DNA of 64,000 nt, taken from NCBI GenBank assembly GCA_029204225.1, contig CM055102.1:23219390-23283389 (forward strand), in the 5' to 3' direction. The translations under genes were made by a program, and so were the position numbers. The notes under the pieces are model-generated. The model saw only the letters and a list, made by a program, of their open reading frames with translations. It did not search any database and had not been told where the DNA came from. Shown here one piece after another: positions 1 to 10,392 of the stretch. The DNA comes from Diphasiastrum complanatum (Eukaryota; Streptophyta; Lycopodiopsida; Lycopodiales; Lycopodiaceae). The first letter of the stretch is position 1; each line of letters starts with the position of its first letter.

Positions 1-110
1 CATACCTTGTGTATAATCTCCTCCTCTTCCTATCCCATCTAGATTTACTCCATTAAAAAAAGGAACATGACTTGGACGCATTTTGACAAGAAAATGAACT
101 ACCAAATTGA

Positions 111-800
111 CGTACTGTTGACTTATCCAAGAATGTTTTAAATTCATTGACTGAGTCTCCCCTTCCTCTCTACCTAGAAGCATTTGTTAAGCCCTTTGAT
201 AGAAAGAAATATTCATGTTGGCCTGATAGAGTACCACTACCATTATGTGGAACATCATTTTCAGATTGGGGTCATATGTACATGATCAAGCCAAGTGAGC
301 ACTTTCCTAATGCGGGATTCGGTTTATTTTCTTTGACTAGCATTGATGTCCCCTTGAATAGTGTTGTCACATTAATGCCTTATGCAGGACCTCGATACAA
401 TTGGGGTGATTGGCATGCTCTATGTCGTCACCACTGGAGAATGTAGGTTTATGGCTTGAATGCCAATGCTTGTTCTTTGGAAGAGCGACGCGTGCAAGGA
501 GAGAATGTTTTGAAATCACATCGTATGTACATTGATGGGAGACCAGAAAAATATGGCAATATTGCTGCATATATAAATAGTTCCATTGGGCACCCTTCAT
601 TAACTAATTGTGATTTCGAGGAATGCACCAATGGAAAGGAAGAATACTTTTCTAGGAACTCAAAAAGTACATACGTAATGGTATGTGCGATAAGGCCCAT
701 TAAATGTGGTGAAGAGCTATTCATCAAATATAGCTTCAATCGCCCTCTTCCAAGATGTGTACAAAAGGTTTTGAGCCAAACTCAAGCATGTACCTTGTGA
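111..800 (+). pseudogene. SET-domain (histone-methyltransferase-like) segment, interrupted by one in-frame stop
   Basis: The frame is open from 111 to 443. It meets TAG at 444-446 and continues in the same frame to TGA near 798. The N-terminal half has the GFGLF...I-P-N-VV signature of a SET domain start. The C-terminal half has YGNIAAYINSS, a TNCDFEE core and the GEELFIKYSF end typical of the SET fold (SAM-dependent lysine methyltransferases). No ATG-led start is evident, so an upstream exon is probable. The TAG sits between WRM and VYGLNA and looks like a CAG-to-TAG change. An intron removing it is possible but I see no convincing donor. It lies on the same strand about 200 bases upstream of a CACTA transposase frame. 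A GTACCT donor near 788 and an AAG acceptor at 1003 could join the two. SET identity is fairly sure; function is not. Confidence 0.62.
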
Positions 801-1003
801 ATATCAAAATACATTTTACCTATTTAGTGAGAGCAAGTTACGTTGATTGTGAATTAATTGTTCTTTTTATATTTCATATTGCGTTCCCTGATTTAAGATA
901 TGGTGTTTGATTTGCATGTCTTAATTTTAGTTTTAATTTCATGAATGACAATCTTATATGTTAATTGATGAATATGTTAATTTGTTTCCCATGTTTGAAG
1001 GAC

Positions 1004-3768
1004 TATGAATTGTCATCTAGCTCTAGTGACGATGACAACAATCACTCCATATCCAAAACAAGATTGGCATACGATGGGTCGCACATAAATCAACTATCAT
1101 GTCGTGAGCGTATGGGATTGAGAGCCATGATGAAAATATATGAACAACAATGTGCCAAAGCAAATCAGCCTCAATCTTCTTCTTCTTCTTCTTCAAAATC
1201 AAGATTAAGTGCTGAAAATGATTTTTGCATTCAAGATGAAGTTGAAATCATGAACAACTTGATAAATTACGTCTATGAGCATCATGATGTGGAAGAACGC
1301 ACTAAATATAATAGTGAATCATTTCTTAGTGCCGAGGAAAAAAAATTGAGAGAAGAATCAAACACACCATTATATCTAGAAGCAAAGACATCTCGTTTGG
1401 TTGCTTCGTTGCTTATATTGAACCTCCAAGCAAAATATAAATGGAGTGATACAAGTGTTACATCCTTATTTGGGTAAATAAGATTGAGATTATTTTTTTA
1501 AGAATTTAATAGATGTGTTGTTCAGGTCAAATGTTTTAGTTGGATAAATGATCTTTTATTTTATATTATGAAAATTCATTTCATTATGTATAGGTTATTG
1601 GGCAAACTACTCCCAGAAGGAAACACTATGTTAGAGACAAGGGGTGAGGCACGAAAAATGTTGAGTGCAATGGGAATGGACTGTACATTGCATCATGCTT
1701 GTTCAAAAGATTGCATCTTATATCGTGGTGAGTATCGAGGGTTAAAATCTTGTCCTATATACGATACTCCTTGATATCGAGATGACTTACAAGGGCCACT
1801 ATCCCATGCAAGGTGTTACGACACTTTCCAATAATCCCACAATTGCAATGATTGTTTTGTTGCAAGTCTCTTGCAGAACTTGTGAATTGGATGAGATCAT
1901 GAAAGTAACCTCAGACTCTCCTGCATGGAAACACATTGACAAAGAATATCCATGTTTCGCAAGTGAAACAAGAAATATAAGATTTGGACTTGCAACAGAC
2001 GAGGTTAACCCCTTTGCAAAAATGTCAAGCATGTGGTCTACTTGGCCAGTGGTGTTGGTCAACTCTAACATTCCACCTTGGCTAAGCATTAAAAAAGGAC
2101 ATCTCATGCTAGCGCTTCTAATTCTTGGAAAACATAAAGTAAAAAATATGGATATCTACTTTGCATTATTGATTGAGGAACTAGAACTACTATGGAAGGG
2201 AGTCCAAGCATATGACATCTCACGTTCACTTCAAGACAAAACATTTTTGTTGCGTGCGATTTTAATGTGGACTATGCATGACTATCCAGAATTGGACGAT
2301 TATTCAGGTGACTATAAAATGAAATCACTTGTAATGTTTGTATATTTAATTTTTATGCATGCAATATTTATTTTTTAAAAGAATTCTACTTATAACACGA
2401 ATTGGATTTGATTCTTTTAGGTTTTACAACTTTTGGATATCATGCGTGTCTCTTTTGTGGACCAAATATTGATGCTCGCCACTCACGTCATTTAAACAAA
2501 GTTGTGTATGAAAATCATCGCAAGTACTTGCATGATGAAAATCATCCATTTAGAAATGCTCATAGAAAAGGCTTTGAAGGAAGATCAGAAACAAAAATGC
2601 CTCCAAAGAAAATGTCCGTGCCAGATTGGCACAATCTTTGGATTGAATCTGATACTAAGCCAATCAATGGTATGAAAAGACTATCCATCTTTCATTGTTT
2701 ACCATATTGGAATAACCTTTTGATCAATCACTTGCTTGATCCTATGCACATATTCAAAAATGTGGGTGAATCAATATGGAAACACTTGGTGGGCGACAAA
2801 GACAGTATTTCTGCCAGACATGATCTACAAGAATCAAAAACAAAAAAAGAGTATTGGCCAAAATTATGTACGGATGGAAATACCCATAGTATTCCAAGAG
2901 CCCCTTGGATTCTTACGAAAGAAGAGTATAAGTACGTACGGTCAGTCATTTGTGAGATGAGAACACCAACGGATTTTGCTCATTCACTACGAACATCATT
3001 CACAACTGAAGAAAAACTCCATGGTCTAAAATCTCATGATTGGTTGGAGATGGTCGAGTACATATTTCCAATGTGCATTCGTGGCTGTTTAACTGATCAA
3101 CTTCGTGATGCCATTTACAAATTAGCATCCGTTGTCAGGTACTTAATTTTTTTTGTTTATATCGATATTTTATGAAATTGCTTGTTTTTTTTCTAATACA
3201 AGTTTGATAAAATAATATGAACATACTAAAATCTAGTTATACTACAAACATGATGTAGATGGATGTGTGGTAAGGAGATTCGTGAGATAGACATGCAAAC
3301 AAAGCAAGAAGATATGGTGGAGGTTGTATGTATGCTTGAGAGGGATTTTCCAACTTCTATCCTAGACATATAAGTGCATCTGCTTGTGCACTTGGTCCAA
3401 GAAGTTGGTATTGTCGGTCCTGTGCACTCAAGGTATGATACACTTGAATATGATTTTAGTGGTTTCAATAAATGTAGTGTGATTTTTTCAAATTATAAAT
3501 AACAGAATGTTCTCATTGATGTGTTAAAATTTTATGTAGGTGGATGTTTTTCTTGGAGAGATTCATGAAAGTGTTGAAAGATTTTGTGCGTCAGAAGACA
3601 AAGCTAGAGGGAAACATGTCAGAGGGATGGTTAGTGCAAAAATCTCTATTTTATGTTACCGAAGTTTTGTTTCAAATAGATCCATCTGCTCCACGACTAT
3701 GGCATGATGAGGAAAGAAATGAGGTGAAAGGTGAAAAACCTCAAGGTATGGGTAGTCTTAAAAAATGA
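1004..3768 (+). pseudogene. CACTA (En/Spm) TNP2-type transposase with DUF4218-like C-terminal region, decayed
   Basis: Exon blocks match the TNP2 transposase family in order. They include a Ser-rich acidic start, TSRLVASLLILNLQAKYKWS (1400-1444), LLGKLLPEGN and HACSKDCILYRGEY (1592-1757), SDSPAWKHIDKEYPCFASE (about 1912-1970), the STWPVVLV/PPWL block, and LDPMHIFKNVGESIWKHL (2738-2790). A DUF4218-like part runs from LERDFPTSILDI through GPVHSRWMFFLERFMK to EGNMSEGWLVQKS. Frame-preserving introns are 2308-2420, 3139-3258 and 3433-3539. Breaks include a stop or frame change in the LRHFPIIPQLQ block near 1840 and a TAA at about 3371 inside DUF4218. The usual N-terminal transposase-associated domain is absent; the SET segment lies there instead. 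The protein would bind element ends and cut DNA, but this copy looks dead. Confidence 0.85.
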
Positions 3769-3835
3769 GACCGATTTTGAGAGAAAAAATTTCAACCTTC
3801 ATGTTATATAATTCAGGAGTATGGCCAAATGACGA

Positions 3836-4144
3836 ATGTTTCTGCATCATTTTCACAACGTCTATGCTGAAGAATGTCATGTGAAGGTCACTTTTATTTT
3901 GGACAACACAAGTATATCTGATGAAGGTGTACATATATCTTTGAGTTTTATAAATATTGAAAACCTGAGAATTGATTCTCATGATTTCAACGACTCAGAT
4001 GATGAAGAGGACAACAATGATTCTTTGCATGAGGACAATATTGAGAGAGGTTTTGATCTCGATAGTGACGATGAAAATCATCTTAGCGGAGGTGAGTTGC
4101 AAGATGTATTGGCTGATGAATTTGAATCTTGCGAGGATGAATAA
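3836..4144 (+). CDS. Short acidic ORF downstream of CACTA transposase, unrecognised
   Basis: A frame of 102 codons whose second half is strongly acidic (runs of D and E, for example DSDDEEDNN and SDDENH). It follows the transposase block by about 70 bases on the same strand. It could be the transposase C-terminal tail after one more intron, since acidic tails occur on such proteins, or a remnant of a separate element gene. I recognise no domain. The frame ends with a clear TGA-free acidic tail before TAA at 4142. Confidence 0.3.
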   Translation: MFLHHFHNVYAEECHVKVTFILDNTSISDEGVHISLSFINIENLRIDSHDFNDSDDEEDNNDSLHEDNIERGFDLDSDDENHLSGGELQDVLADEFESCEDE

Positions 4145-4848
4145 AGTCTGTCCATGTCACAAATAATTTTGTCATAAAATGATCCATTGTGATCAGTATA
4201 TATTGTTTTCAGATTAAAATTATGATATTTTTCTACGATGTTGCATTTCTAAAGTTTCATTTCAAACGCATCTCGCAATCACTTGAAATTAGAAAAATTT
4301 ATCAATATTAATAGATGTGTGAGCTAATTAAAAGATATATCTGTTGATTATTTATATATTATAATTAAAAAACATCTTCTTTGAGATAATAATACACTTT
4401 GCCACAATATTGTTCAACTATTCATTGATCTTTGCAAACACACCAAGGTGTATAACATTGCAATTTTTTTATCAACAAATTAGCTTAACAAGCTACCACA
4501 TGGCTCTCAATTGTAAGGTACTTTGCATCCTTTCAAATGCATATTAAACTCACGCTTATATTTTTACCCATTAATACCATATTCAAATTAATGTCAAATT
4601 TTGATTATGGAATTTTCTCAATATAGAAACACATCATAATGTTCATAAATACATAAGATAGCATGTAATATTCAACTGATAATAACTTCAATTCGTCAGA
4701 GCATAATAATTTGAGATAATGATCATTTTTTAGTCCACATTTTATTATAGGTATACACTTATTCAAAATCTAAAAAAAAATCTTATTTGCTTATAAATTA
4801 ATCATAAAGTTGTTGTTTATTAACATATTATTCATAATAGATAAAAAA
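4145..4848. other. AT-rich sequence without recognisable gene
   Basis: About 700 bases, strongly AT-rich, stops in all frames, no gene or clear repeat seen. It lies between the CACTA coding remnant and the dyad array, so it may be element interior. Confidence 0.5.
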
Positions 4849-5375
4849 AAACTACAACAAACTAATTTTGCCATACGTGGCACTGCCACATGTGGCAAAT
4901 TTCCAAAGCAAAATTTTTCTAAGTATTGTGTTTTAATATTGTTACGCGTGGCAAATTTTTTGACAAATTTTGCCACGCATGGCAATAAAAAAAGCCATCG
5001 CTCTGGAATTTTCTCTGGAGATTTGCCATGTTTGGCACTGCCTCACGTGGCAAATCCCAAAAAAAGCATGTTAGATGAGAATTGATTAAATAACAACCGT
5101 ACGTGGCACTTCCACGTGTGGCTGTGCCACGTCGACATATTTTGGCGCTCATATTTTAAGTTTTGAGTTTAAAATTTTTTGCATGGCACGGCCACGCATG
5201 GCAGTGCCACGCAATTTTTTTTTTTTTTGTCGGACCTCACCTCCAGCCTGGATTTCACCGGCAGAGTCCTCAGAAAAGTTTTGGCATGGATATGCCACGC
5301 GTGGCAGTGCCACGCATAAGAAAAATGTCAAAATTTCAGCCAAGTACCGGTTTCGCATGGCAGCGTCGCATGGAA
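4849..5375. repeat. Array of inverted GCCACG / CGTGGC dyads (G-box-like), possible CACTA subterminal repeats
   Basis: At least twelve copies of TGCCACG or its complement CGTGGCA occur within about 500 bases, often as back-to-back dyads. Examples are TTGCCATACGTGGCA at 4868, TGCCACATGTGGCAA at 4884, TTTGCCACGCATGGCAA at 4968, ACGTGGCACTTCCACGTG near 5101, GGCCACGCATGGCAGTGCC near 5189, and TATGCCACGCGTGGCAG near 5291. The array starts with ACTACAACAAAC at 4851, which resembles a CACTA terminal repeat lacking its first C. Subterminal motifs in both orientations are typical of CACTA elements, where the element's own protein binds them. The core CACGTGGC also equals a plant G-box. Small ORFs on both strands here are only translations of the repeat. 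Confidence 0.65.
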
Positions 5376-5399
5376 AAACACACATATGTGTAGTTGTGA

Positions 5400-6289
5400 C
5401 TCTATGTACAAATCATTTTGTATTTTATGTTATTTTCTTGGGTTCTATTGTAATCATTGGTTGTGGAATGTTAGTATGTTACAAAGCACTTTGTTTATAA
5501 TTTGGTATGTTATACGATGGCTTTATGTAATAATATGTACATTTTGATAGACAGATTTGTGTATTTGAATTTGTAGTCTTAGTATAATACTGAAGAAGTA
5601 AGAGGTTCTTCATAACATATGTATCGACTGTATTTGTGAAAATTTTATTTTGTATATAGTTAATAGTTTTAATATTTATGACCGTTAGCGTTTTAAATAT
5701 CTTGTCTTTACTCTTGTACTATGCTAACCAATATGGTTTAAAAAGTTCAATTCATATAATTGCAATTTTGTCTATTTAATGTGTTCATGAACAAGTTACT
5801 AGGTTTCATTAAAAGAATGTATCTTTTGGATATCAAAGACTTAAAAATATTAGTAATATGGTAAGTTCAAATGCATTTGTATAAAAATTATCAGGATTTA
5901 TGTGCAAAAAAAATCGTTCGTTCAATATTGTTGCACAATGTCGATATGTAGTCATGGGTATATATATGCAATAAATTAATCTATGCTACTCGTATCAATA
6001 CAATTGATTTGTTCATAAATATCATAATACAATTGAGTATAGAATTTTATTTAGTTTTGCTTTGTTTGTTATGTGACTATCGAATATCATGTTATAGATT
6101 TATGTCTAGGATCAAAAATATTTTTATAGAAGTATCCATGTTCATGAACGATGTACGTAGTTTTTAGTTAATAGAAGAAAAACAATTTTTTTGTATAAGG
6201 TGGAAAACCCTTATGCATATAATATCACGTATGTATGTTGGTGGAAAACAGAAGTACGTAATTGATAAGAAATGTATAGAAGAACATAT
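5400..6289. repeat. AT-rich tandem-repeat unit, left part (split by element E0)
   Basis: The part from about 5930 to 6289 is clearly similar to 10980-11345. Shared blocks include the CAATGTCG..ATGTAGTCATGGG block, TTTAGTTTTGCTTTGTTTG, and TATGTTGGTGGAAAA near the end. When E0 is removed the copies stand in tandem about 940 bases apart. No gene is seen. Confidence 0.6.
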
Positions 6290-7108
6290 TGTGAAAAATG
6301 CAAAAAATATGCTTGGTCAAGGCCAAATCTATGTATATAGGATGATTACACATGTGTGGAGCTTGTTCCCATGTGTAAAATAAATGTACTTTTCATGTAG
6401 TAAAATCATATAGCTTGTACATATAGTTTAAATCAAGTTCTATTGGCTTAAAAGGCCAAAATCATGTTTTTAAGTCATATGCCACATGGCATCAATCTAG
6501 AGATTGCATGAAGCCACATCATAAGATTAGGGGTCGAATCCCATGTGTAGAGGTCTGATCACACGTGTGGAATAGGCTGAGGAAGTCGATTTTGCACTTC
6601 TAGAAGAGTTTTTCCTAGTTCTCTACATAGAAGAAAAATGGACCAAAAGTGCTCAAAATAGAAGGTTTTGTCCAAGGGTCAATTTTGCATGATGAATCAT
6701 CACATGACAAAGCACCCTCACACATGTGAGATTAGAGGGATGATCAGTACCATGAGCTCTCACTTTTTGTATATATAGAGCCACATTTGGCCATAATAAA
6801 ACAGAAACACCAATCTTGGTTTTGGAGACAATTCTTGTCAATTTTATCATTTGTCTTGATTTTTCTTGATAGTTTTAAGTTCCTATCATATTGTACTTTG
6901 ATTTCAGGCTGGAGTCCGTACTCTGACTAAAACCAGCAAGTACAATTCCCTTTCATTTATGATTGTTCTTGTTAGATTTTCTCATCTAAATTTGATCTAG
7001 ATTAGTCTAAATCTTGTGTAGATTGATAGACCAACTGTATCTAACATCCAATCACTCTTGTGGATCATTTTAGGATCCATTATTGGTCCAATTTTGCAGA
7101 TTTCCACA
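6290..7108 (+). repeat. E0 5' LTR
   Basis: Starts TGTGAAAAATGC and ends TTTCCACA. It contains a TATATATA box at about 6769 followed by the transcript-start side, and the stretch CTTGTGGATC..GGATCC..TGGTCC near its end, which is shared with the solo LTR at 13745 and the E1/E4 LTRs. CACACGTGTG/CACATGTGTG palindromes occur near 6346 and 6556. Confidence 0.9.
6769..6776 (+). promoter_or_regulatory. TATA box of E0 5' LTR
   Basis: TATATATA within the LTR, about 340 bases before its end, with the same context repeated in the 3' LTR near 10037. This is the expected place for the element promoter. Confidence 0.55.
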
Positions 7109-7121
7109 TGGTATCAGAGCC
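7109..7121 (+). other. E0 primer-binding site (initiator tRNA-Met)
   Basis: TGGTATCAGAGCC directly follows the LTR end. It matches the complement of the 3' end of plant initiator tRNA-Met, used to prime minus-strand DNA. Confidence 0.9.
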
Positions 7122-8503
7122 AAGTACAAGAGGATTTATAAAGATTTGATGGGGTTGATTCAAAACTAAGCCAAAATTAGCAAGTTTTTGGAAACTAGCT
7201 AATTTTGATGTGGCGAGTTGGATAGGATATGTATACTCAAAATTTATGGAAAAAAACTTGTTGTGGGCTGTAGGGGTACTTTTCACACATGCTAGAACGT
7301 AATATACCAATTTTGGAGCCTTATGTTTCAATTTGATGCTAAATCTCCCAAATTAGCAAGTTTGTGGAAACTAGCTAATTTTGAGGTAGAGAGTTTGAAT
7401 TGATAGCTAGATTCATTTTTTTTGTACCAAAACTTGTTTTAGACTGTAGGTGTACCTTCCACACGTGTGGGGCCATACAGAACCTGTTTTGGTTGAGAAA
7501 ATTCAAATTGATGCATAATATGACTCATACATCCAAATTTAGAGACTTTTTGTGCAAATTCAAGCTTTTTCTATAGAGATTCTATTCCTATGATTTGTTC
7601 ATGGATTAGATCATCCAAATACTTTAATTTTAATCTTGATTCAGGTGCATTAAATGTGTTTCTCTGATTTTTTGAGTACATGTCAAAGTTGAGAGTGATA
7701 TTGCCAAAAATCATAGATTAAGGAGTGATATGCAAGGTGAGAGGTTGAAATCCATTGTACCATCACTCTAGATTTGTTCAAGAGTGATAGGGTAAAGTTT
7801 AGAAGCATTAATTTGCTAGAAAACATCTTGGGATCTGTCCTCCAAGTGAAACCTTTGAGAGTTTCTACTGCATATATAGCATCTATGCAAATCTTTTGTA
7901 GAATTTGACATAGATTGGCTTCAATTGAGAGTTCTAGAAAAGAGATTGAGATCCAAGTCACATTGTTCAGCCCTACTCAATTTGTTTGAGTGATTGTTAG
8001 TCTTGAAAAAAAGTCATTGAGGTGTGTATGGAAAATGTGTAGAGAGAGATCCAATTTTCTATGGGTTCCTTCCTTTGTAGAGGGCAAGATCTAGAAGCTC
8101 ATTTTGTGTTGTTATTGGTGGAGAATTTGTCTTCTCCTAGGTGATCAAATCTTTATAAGTGGTATTAGCTCTTTGAAGCACAATATCTTAGTGAGAAAGA
8201 AGAGTCACAACTTTTGATTTTGAATTTCATTCCAACTCTTAAGAGGTAGAGTCAGTGGTGGAATCCAATAGGGGTGAATGAATTCAATTTATTGAGCATA
8301 AATTGACTTAGTATGTATGAAACTCAAATTAGTTCTATTCAGATTTCTTTGTGAGAGTGTGAGGGTCAAGTTGTGATCCCATTGGATGTCTAGAACAAGG
8401 AGGAGTCCATATTTGAGTGTTCATGCATGGTTGGGATCTTTGTGAATCTCTATGTGTTTGATTTTTAAAGCTTGGTGAAAAATTCGTAACTTGGATTTAT
8501 TTC
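7122..8503. other. E0 leader region, no recognisable gene
   Basis: About 1.4 kb between primer-binding site and ORF, with stops in all plus frames. The only sizeable frame (7683-7961) is antisense and matches nothing I know. It may hold decayed gag sequence or packaging signals; nothing can be shown. Confidence 0.5.
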
Positions 8504-9490
8504 ATGTCCTTGGAGAGTAGTTTTCTTGGAACTTTGGATAAGTTCAAACTTATTGTTATTATCCCGGAGAAATCAATCAAGAATAAGGAGCAATCACAAA
8601 ATGAAAATAGTTTCATTTATGCTCTCATGTCAACTTATGAAGAATCATTTTTCTTTGAAGAGATTTTTGTATCTCAAAGGTGGATTAAGGCAATAATACT
8701 AGTTGAGTGTGATGCCTTAAAAGATAGCAAAATATGTTTTCCTTGTAAAGTTACATTAGTTATGAAGTCAAGGAAAAGGAAATATCTTCATAATGTAGGA
8801 TCTTTTGGTTTCAATAAGATCATGAATGATGTGTTCATTCATAAAGAAGAAAATTGTAAGTTTTTAATCTTTAAGACAAGTTGTAAACTTCTTATGAAAA
8901 TAAGTGAAGCATCCAAAGTGGACACTTATATCCATAAGCAAGTAGTTAGCCTTATTGAGATGGAAATACCTTTTGCTTTCAATATTAGAAAAATCATGCC
9001 AAGTTGTGGTGATTTTTGGACTTATGTTTCTAGCATAAGTAATCTTGATAATCATAGGAAGTGCATATTGAATGGTCATGATTGTTGTGATCATTATGAG
9101 ACATGGAGGTCTTGGATTTCTATCAAGAAGGAGCACCATGAAGAGGATCTTAAAGAGTCATCTCAAGGTTCAAGTGTGCCAAGGATTGAGGAGGAGAGAC
9201 CTTCTCAAGTTGTGATTCCAAAAAGAAACTCAAGAAACATGGTTGAGCCCATGTGGCTCACACTTCAAGGGAAAGAGGAGCATATCTCATGTGATCTTTG
9301 TGATCCTAATAAGACAAGAAGAAATCTTTATTTCCTCATGGAGGAACATGCACATGAAGAAGGAACAAGCCTCAAGGTCAAGCATCTACATGAAATTTGG
9401 AAGGAATCAATTTTGGAGGTGCTAGGATGGTGCAAAGCTCTCAAGTTCATCAAAGATGTCACCATCAAAGAAGCACTATCATGGATATAG
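8504..9490 (+). CDS. E0 ORF, 328 aa, unknown segment shared with other elements in the window
   Basis: This is the only substantial ORF of E0 and starts MSLESSFLGTLDK. It has no known catalytic motif. Residues about 110-160 contain DVFIHK, LIFKTSCKLLMKISEAS and DTYIHKQVVSLI. These match in order DIFIYK, FIFKEANCEPCMRVSESS and DTYIHTSVFGLI of the ORF at 17430-18437 and its near-identical copy in E3. Further along, a W..SI.NL and a W...EE-D spacing also correspond. Residues about 225-260 (PSQVVIPKRNSRNMVEP) resemble the integrase-RT linker of copia polyproteins (RRS-R-EP-RL). So the ORF may derive from a polyprotein in which the unknown segment sat near that linker. It ends about 115 bases before the 3' LTR. 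Product and function unknown. Confidence 0.65.
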   Translation: MSLESSFLGTLDKFKLIVIIPEKSIKNKEQSQNENSFIYALMSTYEESFFFEEIFVSQRWIKAIILVECDALKDSKICFPCKVTLVMKSRKRKYLHNVGSFGFNKIMNDVFIHKEENCKFLIFKTSCKLLMKISEASKVDTYIHKQVVSLIEMEIPFAFNIRKIMPSCGDFWTYVSSISNLDNHRKCILNGHDCCDHYETWRSWISIKKEHHEEDLKESSQGSSVPRIEEERPSQVVIPKRNSRNMVEPMWLTLQGKEEHISCDLCDPNKTRRNLYFLMEEHAHEEGTSLKVKHLHEIWKESILEVLGWCKALKFIKDVTIKEALSWI

Positions 9491-9593
9491 GTAATTTCGG
9501 ATCAATATCAAGCTCATTGGCTGATCTTCCAGCAAAGGCCAATTCAACCCATGGAGTCAAGTTCAAGATCATCATGGTTTTTATCAAGCTAGA

Positions 9594-9604
9594 TTTTTGA
9601 GGAG
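9594..9604 (+). other. E0 polypurine tract
   Basis: TTTTTGAGGAG directly before the 3' LTR; primes plus-strand synthesis and fixes the orientation. Confidence 0.75.
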
Positions 9605-10392
9605 TGTGAAAAATGCAAAAATTATGCTTGGTCAAGGCCAAATCTATGTACATAGGATGATTACACATGTGTGGAGATTGTTCCCACGAGTGAAATAAAT
9701 GTACTTTTCATGTAGTACAATCATATAGCTTGTACATATAGCTCAAATCAAGTTCTATTGGCTAAAAAGGCCAAAATCATGTTTTTTAGTCATATGCCAC
9801 ATGGCATCAATGTAGAGAATGCATGAAGCCACATCATGAGATTAGGTGTCAAATTCCATGTTGCACTTCTAGAAGAGTTTTTCCTAGTTCTCTACATAGA
9901 AGAAAAATGGACCAAAAGTGCTCAAAATAGAAGGTTTTGTCCAAGTGTCAATTTTGCATCATGAATCATCACATGACAAAGAACCCTCACACATGTGAGA
10001 TTAGAGGGATGATCGGTACCACAAGCTCTCACTTTTTGTATATATAGAGCCACATTTGGCCATAATAAAAAAGAAATACGAATCTTGGTTTTGGAGACAA
10101 TTCTTGTCAATTTTATCATTTGTCTTGATTTTTCTTGATAGTTTTGAGTTCCTATCATATTGTACTTTGATTTCAGGCTAGAGTCCGTACTCTGACAAGT
10201 TTTCACACGTGTGAAACCAACAAGTACAATTCTCTTTTATTTATGATTGTTCTTGTTAGATTTTCTCATCTAAATTTGATCTAGATTGATTTAAATCTTG
10301 TGTAGATTGATAGATCAATTGTATCTAACATCCAATCACTCTTGTGGGTCATTTAAGAATCCATTCTTGGTCCAATTTTGTATATTTCCACA
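9605..10392 (+). repeat. E0 3' LTR
   Basis: Homologous to 6290-7108 over its length with scattered substitutions and two visible length differences: a deletion near 9860 and an insertion carrying TTTTCACACGTGTGAAA near 10200. It is 788 bases against 819 in the 5' LTR, so the insertion is not recent. Confidence 0.9.

Larger units (their letters stand above)
6290..10392 (+). mobile_element. E0: complete non-autonomous LTR retrotransposon with one unknown ORF, TSD catat
   Basis: The element is bounded by LTRs 6290-7108 and 9605-10392, starts TGTGAAAAATGC and ends TTTCCACA, and is flanked by the 5-base duplication catat (6285-6289 and 10393-10397). A primer-binding site follows the left LTR and a purine tract precedes the right LTR, giving plus orientation. 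The 2.5-kb interior has no gag, protease, integrase, RT or RNase H that I can recognise. Its only long frame is 8504-9490, which resembles the unknown segment found in other elements here. It must have moved with enzymes supplied in trans. Confidence 0.9.

Noticed and set aside
4919-5500. Several short ORFs on both strands with repeats such as ATRGSATRG
   Set aside because: They are translations of the GCCACG/CGTGGC dyads in different frames, not genes.
7109-7121. tRNA gene or fragment at TGGTATCAGAGCC sites
   Set aside because: Each site (7109, 20848, 26567, 32111, 52165) abuts an LTR end and is only the short complement of the tRNA 3' end, as expected for primer-binding sites.
7683-7961. 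Antisense 92-codon frame in the E0 leader
   Set aside because: Opposite to element orientation, no recognisable domain, and explainable by chance in AT-rich DNA.
8504-9490. Envelope-like protein in E0
   Set aside because: No signal peptide and no convincing transmembrane segment; its matches are to segments located in the RT position, not after RNase H.
9397-9668. Short overlapping ORFs near the end of E0
   Set aside because: They are shadow frames of the 328-aa ORF and of the 3' LTR.
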